Part shown: piece by piece, positions 29,401 through 41,576 of the stretch
How the letters are laid out: the number at the start of each line of letters is the position of its first letter
Numbering within the stretch: position 1 is the stretch's first letter
Source: Avena insularis
Taxonomy: Eukaryota > Streptophyta > Magnoliopsida > Poales > Poaceae
Assembly: GCA_023614405.1 (NCBI GenBank)
Contig: CM042686.1
Location: 464,102,740-464,166,739 of the forward strand
Reading direction: 5' to 3'
Length of the DNA: 64,000 nucleotides
The notes under the pieces: generated by a model
The model's input: only the letters and a program-made list of their open reading frames with translations
The model's database searches: none
Told to the model about the DNA's origin: nothing
Translations under genes and position numbers: made by a program

Positions 29401-32400
29401 GTAAAAAGAAGACACATGCAATGACACTTGTGGATCCATATGTGGTATGTGAAAAGAGCACACATTTCAATGACACTGGTGGATCCATATGTGGTATGTG
29501 AAAAGAACACACATTTCAATGACTCTGGTTGTTGTTAGTAAAAAGAACACACATGCAATGCCAATGGTGGATCCATAGGTGGATTGTGAAAAGAGCACAC
29601 ATACAATGACATTGGTGGATCCAAATGTGGTATGTAAGAAGAACACACATGCAATGACTCTGGTGGATCCATATGTGGTATGTGAAAAGAGCACACATTT
29701 CAATGACACTGGTGGATCCATATGTGGTATGTGAAAAGAACACACATGCAATGACTCTGGTTGTTGTTAGTAAAAAGAACACACATGCAATGACACTGGT
29801 GGATTATGAAAAGAGCACACATGTAATGACTCTGGTTGTTGTTATTAAAAAGAGCACACATGCAATAACAGTGGTAGATCCATATGTGGTATGTGAAAAG
29901 AACACACATGCAATGACTCTAGCTGTTGTTAGTAAAAAGAACACACATGCAATGACACTGGTGGATCCATGTGTGGTCTCTGAAGAGAACAGACATTTCA
30001 ATGACTACAGTTGTTGTTAATAAAAATAACACACATGCAATGACACTGGTTGATCCATGTGTGGTCTCTGAAGAGAACACATATGCAATGACTCTGGTTG
30101 TTGTTAGTAAAAAGAATACACATGCAATGACACTGGTGGATCCATAGGTGGATTGTGAAAAGAGCACACATGCAATGACACTGGTGGATCCATATGTGGT
30201 ATGTGAAAAGAACACACATTTCAATGACTCTGGTTGTTGTTAGTAAAAAGAACACACATGCAATGACACTGGTGGATCCATATGTGGATTGTGAAAAGAA
30301 CACACATGCAATGACTCTGGTGGATCCATATGTGGTATGTGAAAAGAACACACATGCAATGACTCTGGTTGTTGTTAGTTAAAAGAACACACATGCAATG
30401 ACACCGGTGGATCCATGTGTGGTCTCTGAAGAGAACACGCATTTCAATCACTCTAGTTGTTGTTAATAAAAAGAACACACATGCAATGGATCCATGTGTG
30501 GTCTCTGAAGAGAACACACATGCAATGACTCTGGTTGTTCTTGTTAAAAAGAACACATATGCTATGACACTGGTGGATCCATGTGTGGTCTCTGAAGAGA
30601 ACACACATTTCAATGACTCTGGTTGTTATTAGTAAAAAGAACACACATGCAATGACACTGGTGGACCCATGTGTGGTCTCTGAAGAGAACACACAGGCAA
30701 TGACTGTGGTTGTTGTTAGTAAAAAGAGCACACATGCAATAACACTGGTGGATCCATAGGTGGATTGTGAAAAGAACACAAATTAAAATGACACTGGTGG
30801 ATCCATATGTGGTATGTGAAAAGAACACACATTTCAATGACTCTGGTTGTTGTTAGTAAAAAGAACACACATGCAATGACACTGGTGGATCCATATGTGG
30901 ATTGTGAAAGGAACACACATGCAATGACACTGGTGGATCCATATGTGGTATGTGAAAAGAACACACATGCAATGACTCTAGCTGTTGTTAGTAAAAAGAA
31001 CACACATGTAATGACACTGGTGGATCCATGTGTGGTCTCTGAAGAGAACAGACATTTCAATGACTCCAGTTGTTGTTAATAAAAATAACACACATGCAAT
31101 GACACTGGTTGATCCATGTGTGGTCTCTGAAGAGAACACATATGCAATGACTCTGGTTGTTGTTAGTAAAAAGAATACACATGCAATGACACTGGTGGAT
31201 CCATGTGTGGTCTCTGAAGAGAACACATATTTCAATGACTCTGGTTGTTATTCGTAAAAAGAACACACATGCAATGACACTTGTGGATCCATGTGTGGTC
31301 TCTGAAGAGAACACACATGCAATGACTCTGGTTGTTGTTAGTAAAATTAGCACACATGCAATGACACTGGTGGATCCATATGTGGATTATGAAAAGAACA
31401 CACATTTCAATGACACTGGTGAATCCATATGTGGTATGTGAAAAGAACACTCATTTCAATGACTCTGGTTGTTGTTAGTAAAAAGAACACACATGCAATG
31501 ACACTGGTGGATCCATGTGTGGTCTCTGAAGAGAACACACATTTCAATGACACTGGTGGATCCATATGTGGTATGTGAAAAGAACAGTCATGAAATGACT
31601 CAAGTTATAGGTAGTAAAAAGAACACACATGCAATGACACTGGTGGATCCATAGGTGGATTGTGAAAAGAAAACACATGCAATGACACTTGTTGTTGTTA
31701 TTAAAAAGAACACACATGCAATGACACGGGTGGATCCATGTGTGATCTCTGTAAAGAACACACATTTCAATCACTCTGGTTGTTGTTAGTAAAAAGAACA
31801 CACATTCAATGACACTGGTGGATCCATGTGTGGTCCCTGAAGAGAACACACATGCAATGACACTGGTTGTTGTTAGTAAAAAGAGCACACATGCAATGAC
31901 ACTTGTAGATCCATAGATGGATTGTCAAAAAAGAACACACATTTCAATGACACTGGTGGATCCATATGTGGTATGTGAAAAGAACACACATTTCAATGAC
32001 TCCGGTTGTTGTTAGTAAAAACAACACACATGCAATGACACTGGTGGATCCATAGGTGGATTGTGAAAAGAGCACACATGCAATGACACTGGTGGATCCA
32101 TATGTGGTATGTGCAAAGAACACACATGCAATGACTCCAGTTGTTGTTAGTAAAAAGAAGACACATGCAATGACACTTGTGGATCCATATGTGGTATGTG
32201 AAAAGAGCACACATTTCAATGACACTGGTGGATCCATATGTGGTATGTGAAAAGAACACACATTTCAATGACTCTGGTTGTTGTTAGTAAAAAGAACACA
32301 CATGCAATGCCAATGGTGGATCCATAGGTGGATTGTGAAAAGAGCACACATACAATGACATTGGTGGATCCAAATGTGGTATGTAAGAAGAACACACATG

Positions 32401-33300
32401 CAATGACTCTGGTGGATCCATATGTGGTATGTGAAAAGAGCACACATTTCAATGACACTGGTGGATCCATATGTGGTATGTGAAAAGAACACACATGCAA
32501 TGACTCTGGTTGTTGTTAGTAAAAAGAACACACATGCAATGACACTGGTGGATTATGAAAAGACCACACATGTAATGACTCTGGTTGTTGTTATTAAAAA
32601 GAGCACACATGCAATAACAGTGGTAGATCCATATGTGGTATGTGAAAAGAACACACATGCAATGACTCTAGCTGTTGTTAGTAAAAAGAACACACATGCA
32701 ATGACACTGGTGGATCCATGTGTGGTCTCTGAAGAGAACAGACATTTCAATGACTACAGTTGTTGTTAATAAAAATAACACACATGCAATGACACTGGTT
32801 GATCCATGTGTGGTCTCTGAAGAGAACACATATGCAATGACTCTGGTTGTTGTTAGTAAAAAGAATACACATGCAATGACACTGGTGGATCCATGTGTGG
32901 TCTCTGAAGAGAACACATATTTCAATGACTCTGGTTGTTATTCGTAAAAAGAACACACATGCAATGACACTTGTGGATCCATGTGTGGTCTCTGAAGAGA
33001 ACACACATGCAATGACTCTGGTTGTTGTTAGTAAAATTAGCACACATGCAATGACACTGGTGGATCCATATGTGGATTATGAAAAGAACACACATTTCAA
33101 TGACACTGGTGAATCCATATGTGGTATGTGAAAAGAACACTCATTTCAATGACTCTGGTTGTTGTTAGTAAAAAGAACACACATGCAATGACACTGGTGG
33201 ATCCATGTGGTCTCTGAAGAACACACATTTCAATGACACTGGTGGATCCATATGTGGTATGTGAAAACAGTCATGAAATGACTCAAGTTATAGGTAGTAA
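26105..33300. repeat. Tandem higher-order repeat of about 2.74 kb (two full copies plus a shortened third)
   Basis: The landmark AAGTTATAGGTAG (AAGTTATAGGTAA in the first copy) occurs at about 26117, 28857, 31602 and 33285, giving spacings of about 2740, 2745 and 1683 bp. A second landmark, TAGATCCATAGATGGATTG, tracks it at about 26420, 29158, 31905 and 33590. The third interval is about 1.06 kb shorter, as if a block had been deleted by unequal exchange. Within copies even single-base variants are shared, for example GGTGGATTATGAAAAG and ACCGGTGGATCC. Confidence 0.8.
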
Positions 33301-33599
33301 AAAGAACACACATGCAATGACACTGGTGGATCCATAGGTAGATTGTGAAAAGAAAACACATGCAATGACACTTGTTGTTGTTATTAAAAAGAACACACAT
33401 GCAATGACACGGGTGGATCCATGTGTGATCTCTGTAAAGAACACACATTTCAATCACTCTGGTTGTTGTTAGTAAAAAGAACACACATTCAATGACACTG
33501 GTGGATCCATGTGTGGTCCCTGAAGAGAACACACATGCAATGACACTGGTTGTTGTTAGTAAGAAGAGCACACATGCAATGACACTTGTAGATCCATAG

Positions 33600-36500
33600 A
33601 TGGATTGTCAAAAAAGAACACACATTTCAATGACACTGGTGGATCCATATGTGGTATGTGAAAAGAACACACATTTCAATGACTCCGGTTGTTGTTAGTA
33701 AAAACAACACACATGCAATGACACTGGTGGATCGATAGGTGGATTGTGAAAAGAGCACACATGCAATGACACTGGTGGATCCATATGTGGTATGTGCAAA
33801 GAACACACATGCAATGACTCCAGTTGTTGTTAGTAAAAAGAAGACACATGCAATGACACTTGTGGATCCATATGTGGTATGTGAAAAGAGCACACATTTC
33901 AATGACACTGGTGGATCGATATGTGGTATGTGAAAAGAACACACATTTCAATGACTCTGGTTGTTGTTAGTAAAAAGAACACACATGCAATGCCAATGGT
34001 GGATCCATAGGTGGATTGTGAAAAGAGCACACATACAATGACATTGGTGGATCCAAATGTGGTATGTAAGAAGAACACACATGCAATGACACTGGTGGAT
34101 CCATAGGTGGATTGTGAAAAGAGCACACATGCAATGACACTGGTGGATCCATATGTGGTCTCTGAAGAGAACACACATGCAATGACTCTGGTTGTTGTTA
34201 GTTAAAAGAACACACATGCAATGACACTGGTGGATCCATGTGTGGTCTCTGAAGAGAACACGCATTTCAATCACTCTACTTGTTGTTAATAAAAAGAACA
34301 CACATGCAATGACACTGGTGGATCCATGTGTGGTCTCTGAAGAGAACACACATGGAATGACTCTGGTTGTTCTTGTTAGAAAGAACACACATGCAATGAC
34401 ACTGGTGGATCCATGTGTGGTCTCTGAAGAGAACACACATTTCAATGACTCTGGTTGTTATTAGTAAAAAGAACACACATGCAATGACACTGGTGGATCC
34501 ATAGGTGGATTGTAAAAAGAGCACACATGCAATGACACTGGTGGATCCATATGTGGTCTCTGAAGAGAACACACATGCAATGACTCTGGTTGTTGTTAGT
34601 AAAAAGAGCACACATGCAATGACACTGGTGGATCCACAGGTGGATAGAAAAAAGAGCACACATGCAATGACACTAGTGGATCCATATGTGGTATGTGAAA
34701 AGAACAAACATGCAATGACTCTAGTTGTTGTTAGTAAAAAGAACACACATGCAATGACACTGGTGGATCCATAGGTGGATTGTGAAAAGAGCACACATGC
34801 AATGACACTGGTGGATCCATATGTGGTATGTGAAAAGAACACACATGCAATGACTCCAGTTGTTGTTAGTAAAAAGAAGACACATGCAATGACACTTATG
34901 GATCCATATGTGGTATGTGAAAAGAGCACACATTTCAATGACACTGGTGGATCCATATGTGGTATGTGAAAAGAACACACATTTCAATGACTCTGGTTGT
35001 TGTTAGTAAAAAGAACACACATGCAATGCCAATGGTGGATCCATAGGTGGATTGTGAAAAGAGCACACATACAATGACATTGGTGGATCCAAATGTGGTA
35101 TGTAAGAAGAACACACATGCAATGAATCAGGTGGATACATATGTGGTATGTGAAAGAGCACACATTTCAATGACACTGTGGATCCATATGTGGTATGTGA
35201 AAAGAACACACATGCAATGACTCTGGTTGTTGTTAGTAAAAAGAACACACATGCAATGACACTGGTGGATTGTGAAAAGAGCACACATGTAATGACTCTG
35301 GTTGTTGTTATTAAAAAGAGCACACATGCAATAACAGTGGTAGATCCATATGTGGTATGTGAAAAGAACACACATGCAATGACACTGATTGTTCTTAGTA
35401 AAAAGAACACACATGCAATGACACTGGTGGATCCATGTGTGGTCTCTGAAGAGAATACACATGCAATGACTCTGGTTGTTGTTAGTAAAAAGAGCACACA
35501 TGCAATGACACTGGTGGATCCACATGTGGATAGAAAAAAGAGCACACATGCAATGACACTGGTGGATCCATATGTGGTATGTGAAAAGAACAAACATGCA
35601 ATGACTCTGGTTGTTGTTAGTAAAAAGAACACACATGCAATGACACTGGTGGATCCATAGGTAGATTGTGAAAAGAAAACACATGCAATGACACTTGTTG
35701 TTGTTATTAAAAAGAACACACATGCAATGACACGGGTGGATCCATGTGTGATCTCTGTAAAGAACACACATTTCAATCACTCTGGTTGTTGTTAGTAAAA
35801 AGAACACACATTCAATGACACTGGTGGATCCATGTGTGGTCCCTGAAGAGAACACACATGCAATGACACTGGTTGTTGTTAGTAAGAAGAGCACACATGC
35901 AATGACACTTGTAGATCCATAGATGGATTGTCAAAAAAGAACACACATTTCAATGACACTGGTGGATCCATATGTGGTATGTGAAAAGAACACACATTTC
36001 AATGACTCCGGTTGTTGTTAGTAAAAACAACACACATGCAATGACACTGGTGGATCGATAGGTGGATTGTGAAAAGAGCACACATGCAATGACACTGGTG
36101 GATCCATATGTGGTATGTGCAAAGAACACACATGCAATGACTCCAGTTGTTGTTAGTAAAATGAAGACACATGCAATGACACTTGTGGATCCATATGTGG
36201 TATGTGAAAAGAGCACACATTTCAATGACACTGGTGGATCGATATGTGGTATGTGAAAAGAACACACATTTCAATGACTCTGGTTGTTGTTAGTAAAAAG
36301 AACACACATGCAATGCCAATGGTGGATCCATAGGTGGATTGTGAAAAGAGCACACATACAATGACATTGGTGGATCCAAATGTGGTATGTAAGAAGAACA
36401 CACATGCAATGACACTGGTGGATCCATAGGTGGATTGTGAAAAGAGCACACATCCAATGACACTGGTGGATCCATATGTGGTCTCTGAAGAGAACACACA

Positions 36501-37310
36501 TGCAATGACTCTGGTTGTTGTTAGTTAAAAGAACACACATGCAATGACACTGGTGGATCCATGTGTGGTCTCTGAAAGAAACACGCATTTCAATCACTCT
36601 ACTTGTTGTTAATAAAAAGAACACACATGCAATGACACTGGTGGATCCATGTGTGGTCTCTAAAGAGAACACACATGGAATGACTCTGGTTGTTCTTGTT
36701 AGAAAGAACACACATGCAATGACACTGGTGGATCCATGTGTGGTCTCTGAAGAGAACACACATTTCAATGACTCTGGTTGTTATTAGTAAAAAGAACACA
36801 CATGCAATGACACTGGTGGATCCATAGGTGGATTGTAAAAAGAGCACACATGCAATGACACTGGTGGATCCATATGTGGTCTCTGAAGAGAACACACATG
36901 CAATGACTCTGGTTGTTGTTAGTAAAAAGAGCACACATGCAATGACACTGGTGGATCCACAGGTGGATAGAAAAAAGAGCACACATGCAATGACACTGGT
37001 GGATCCATATGTGGTATGTGAAAAGAACAAACATGCAATGACTCTGGTTGTTGTTAGTAAAAAGAACACACATGCAATGACACTGGTGGATCCATAGGTG
37101 GATTGTGAAAAGAGCACACATGCAATGACACCGGTGGATCCATATGTGGTATGTGAAAAGAACACACATGCAATGACTCCAGTTGTTGTTAGTAAAAAGA
37201 AGACACATGCAATGACACTTATGGATCCATATGTGGTATGTGAAAAGAGCACACATTTCAATGACACTGGTGGATCCATATGTGGTATGTGAAAAGAACA
37301 CACATTTCAA
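33600..37310. repeat. Higher-order duplication with 2323-bp offset
   Basis: The interval from about 33.6 to 35.0 kb recurs at about 35.95 to 37.3 kb. Shared rare forms include TGGATCGATAGG (33731 and 36054), GGATCGATATGTGG (about 33912 and 36235) and the CACTTATGGATCC unit (about 34890 and 37213). All show the same offset. Copies differ by isolated substitutions such as GTTAGTAAAATGAAG in the right copy. Confidence 0.7.
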
Positions 37311-37324
37311 TGACTCTGGTTGTT

Positions 37325-37395
37325 GTTAGTAAATCGAACCAAAATGCAACGCCAAGGGTGTATCCATAGGTGGATTGTGAAATGATCACACATGC
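37325..37395. repeat. Locally diverged pair of units in an otherwise homogeneous array
   Basis: Here the usual AAAAAGAACACACATGCAATGCCAATGG becomes AAATCGAACCAAAATGCAAC followed by GCCAAGGGTGTATCC, and AAAAGAGCACAC becomes AAATGATCACAC. About a dozen substitutions fall within 70 bp, while the neighbouring units match the other higher-order copies almost exactly. The cause is unknown. Confidence 0.7.
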
Positions 37396-40300
37396 AATGA
37401 CATTGGTGGATCCAAATGTGGTATGTAAGAAGAACACACAATGACTCTGGTGGATCCATATGTGGTATGTGAAAAGAGCACACATTTCAATGACACTGGT
37501 GGATCCATATGTGGTATGTGAAAAGAACACACATGCAATGACTCTGGTTGTTGTTAGTAAAAAGAACACACATGCAATGACACTGGTGGATTGTGAAAAG
37601 AGCACACATGTAATGACTCTGGTTGTTGTTATTAAAAAGAGCACACATGCAATAACAGTGGTAGATCCATATGTGGTATGTGAAAAGAACACACATGCAA
37701 TGACACTGATTGTTCTTAGTAAAAAGAACACACATGCAATGACACTGGTGGATCCATGTGTGGTCTCTGAAGAGAATACACATGCAATGACTCTGGTTGT
37801 TGTTAGTAAAAAGAGCACACATGCAATGACACTGGTGGATCCACATGTGGATAGAAAAAAGAGCACACATGCAATGACACTGGTGGATCCATATGTGGTA
37901 TGTGAAAAGAACAAACATGCAATGACTCTGGTTGTTGTTAGTAAAAAGAACACACATGCAATGACACTGGTGGATCCATAGGTGGATTGTGAAAAGAGCA
38001 CACATGCAATGACACTGGTGGATCCATATGTGGTCTCTGAAGAGAACACACATGCAATGACTCTGGTTGTTGTTAGTTAAAAGAACACACATGCAATGAC
38101 ACTGGTGGATCCATGTGTGGTCTCTGAAGAGAACACGCATTTCAATCACTCTACTTGTTGTTAATAAAAAGAACACACATGCAATGACACTGGTGGATCC
38201 ATGTGTGGTCTCTGAAGAGAACACACATGGAATGACTCTGGTTGTTCTTGTTAAAAAGAACACACATGCAATGACACTGGTGGATCCATGTGTGGTCTCT
38301 GAAGAGAACACACATTTCAATGACTACAGTTGTTATTAGTAAAAAGAACACACATGCAATGACACTGGTGGATCCATAGGTGGATTGTAAAAAGAGCACA
38401 CATGCAATGACACTGGTGGATCCATATGTGGTCTCTGAAGAGAACACACATGCAACGACTCTGGTTGTTGTTAGTAAAAAGTGCACACATGCCATGACAC
38501 TGGTGGATCCACAGGTGGATAGAAAAAAGAGCACACATGTAATGACACTAGTGGATCCATATGTGGTATGTGAAAAGAACAAACATGCAATGACTCTGGT
38601 TGTTGTTAGTAAAAAGAACACACATGCAATGACACTGGTGGATCCATAGGTGGATTGTGAAAAGAGCACACATGCAATGACACTGGTGGATCCATATGTG
38701 GTCTCTGAAGAGAACACACATGCAATGACTCTGGTTGTTGTTAGTTAAAAGAACACACATGCAATGACACTGGTGGATCCATGTGTGGTCTCTGAAGAGA
38801 ACACGCATTTCAATCACTCTACTTGTTGTTAATAAAAAGAACACACATGCAATGACACTGGTGGATCCATGTGTGGTCTCTGAAGAGAACACACATGGAA
38901 TGACTCTGGTTGTTCTTGTTAAAAAGAACACACATGCAATGACACTGGGGGATCCATGTGTGGTCTCTGAAGAGAACACACATGCAATGACTCTGGTTGT
39001 TGTTAGTAAAAAGAGCACACATGCAATGACACTGGTGGATCCATAGGTGGATTGTAAAAAGAGCACACATGCAATGACACTGGTGGATCCATATGTGGTC
39101 TCTGAAGAGAACACACATGCAATGACTCTGGTTGTTGTTAGTAAAAAGAGCACACATGTAATGATACTGGTGGATCCATATGTGGATTGTGAAAAGAACA
39201 CACATTTCAATGACACTGGTGGATCCATATGTGGTATGTGAAAAGAACACACATTTCAATGACTCTGGTTATTGTTAGTAAAAAGAACACACATGCAATG
39301 ACACTGGTGGATCCATGTGTGGTCTCTGAAGAGAACAGACATTTCAATGACACTGGTGGATCCATATGTGGTATGTGAAAAAAAGAACAGTCATGAAATG
39401 ACTCTAGTTGTTGTTAGTAAAAAGAACACACAATCAATGACACTGGTGGATCCATAGGTGGATTGTGAAAAGAACACATGCAATGACACTAGTTGTTGTT
39501 AGTAAAAAGAACACGCATGCAATGACACTGGTGGATCCATGTGTGGTCTCTGAAAACAACACACATTTCAATGACTCTGGTTGTTGTTAGTAAAAAGAAC
39601 ACACATGCAATTGCATTGGTGGATCCATGTGTGGTCTCTGAAGAGAACACACATGCAATGACTCTGGTTGTTGTTAGTAAAAAGAGCACACATGCAATGA
39701 CACTTGTGGATCCATAGGTGGATTGTGAAAAGAACACACATTTCAATGACACTTGTGGATCCATATGAGGTATGTGAAAAGAACACACATTTCAATGACT
39801 CTAGTTGTTGTTAGTAAAAAGAACACACATGCAATGACACTGGTGGATCCATAGGTGGATTGTGAAAAGAGCACACATGCAATGACACTATTGGATCCAT
39901 ATGTGGTATGTGAAAAGAACACACATGCAATGACTCTAGTTGTTGTTAGTAAAAAGAACACACATGCAATGACACTTGTGGATCCATATGTGGTATGTGA
40001 AAAGAGCACACATTTCAATGACCCTGGTGGATCCATATGTGGTATGTGAAAAGAAGACACATTTCAATGACTCTGGTTGTTGTTAGTAAAAAGAACACAC
40101 ATGCAATGCCAATGGTGGATCCATAGGTGGATTGTGAAAAGAGCACACATACAATGACATTGGTGGATCCAAATGTGGTATGTAAGAAGAACACACATGC
40201 AATGACTCTGGTGGATCCATATGTGGTATGTGAAAAGAGCACACATTTCAATGACACTGGTGGATCCATATGTGGTATGTGAAAAGAACACACATGCAAT

Positions 40301-41576
40301 GAATCTGGTTGTTGTTAGTAAAAAGAACACACATGCAATGACATTGGTGGATTGTGAAAAGAGCACACATGTAATGACTCTGGTTGTTGTTATTAAAAAG
40401 ATCACACATGCAATAACACTGGTAGATCCATATGTGGTATGTGAAAAGAACACACATGCAATGACACTGATTGTTCTTAGTAAAAAGAACACACATGCAA
40501 TGACACTGGTGGATCCATGTGTGGTCTCTGAAGAGAACACACATGCAATGACTCTGGTTGTTGTTAGTAAAAAGAGCACACATGCAATGATACTGGTGGA
40601 TCCATATGTAGATTGTGAAAAGAACACACATTTCAATGACACTGGTGGATCCATATGTGGTATGTGAAAAGAACACACATTTCAATGACTCTGGTTATTG
40701 TTAGTAAAAAGAACACACATGCAATGACACTGGTGGATCCATGTGTGGTCTCTGAAGAAGAATGACATTTCAATGACACTGGTGGATCCATATGTGGTAT
40801 GTGAAAAAAAGAACAGTCATGAAATGACTCTAGTTGTTGTTAGTAAAAAGAACACACAATCAATGACACTGGTGGATCCATAGGTGGATTGTGAAAAGAA
40901 CACATGCAATGACACTGGTTGTTGTTAGTAAAAAGAACACGCATGCAATGACACTGGTGGATCCATGTGTGGTCTCTGAAAACAACACACATTTCAATGA
41001 CTCTGGTTGTTGTTAGTAAAAAGAACACACATGCAATGACATTGGTGGATCCATGTGTGGTCTCTGAAGAGAACACACATGCAATGACTCTGGTTGTTGT
41101 TAGTAAAAAGAGCACACATGCAATGACACTTGTGGATCCATAGGTGGATTGTGAAAAGAACACACATTTCAATGACACTTGTGGATACATATGAGGTATG
41201 TGAAAAGAACACACATTTCAATGACTCTAGTTGTTGTTAGTAAAAAGAACACACATGCAATGACACTGGTGGATCCATAGGTGGATTGTGAAAAGAGCAC
41301 ACATGCAATGACACTATTGGATCCATATGTGGTATGTGAAAAGAACACACATGCAATGACTCCAGTTGTTGTTAGTGAAAAGAACACACATGCAATGACA
41401 CTGGTGGATCCATATGTGGATTGTGAAAAGAACATACATTTCAATGACACTGGTGGATCCATATGTGGTATGTGAAAAGAGCACACATTTCAATGACCCT
41501 GGTGGATCCATATGTGGTATGTGAAAAGAAGACACATTTCAATGACTCTGGTTGTTGTTATTAAAAAGAACACACA

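Larger units (their letters stand above)
3384..41576. repeat. Giant minisatellite array, main block
   Basis: About 38 kb of head-to-tail short units. The common 48-bp unit reads AAGAACACACATGCAATGAC, then ACTGGTGGATCCATATGTGG, then TATGTGAA. Its tail varies between four subfamilies: TATGTGGTATGTGAAAAG, TGTGTGGTCTCTGAAGAG, TAGGTGGATTGTGAAAAG and CATGTGGATAGAAAAAAG. A 39-bp unit shares the first 20 bases but ends TCTGGTTGTTGTTAGTAAA. A 49-bp form has ATTTCAATGAC in place of ATGCAATGAC, and a 36-bp form lacks the GGATCC segment. Nearly every 48/49-bp unit holds a BamHI site (GGATCC) inside the palindrome TGGATCCA, and many hold an NdeI site (CATATG). Unit types alternate in fixed orders that recur as higher-order blocks. 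The left edge abuts an LTR terminus and the right edge an inserted LTR. No family name is known to me. Confidence 0.95.
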
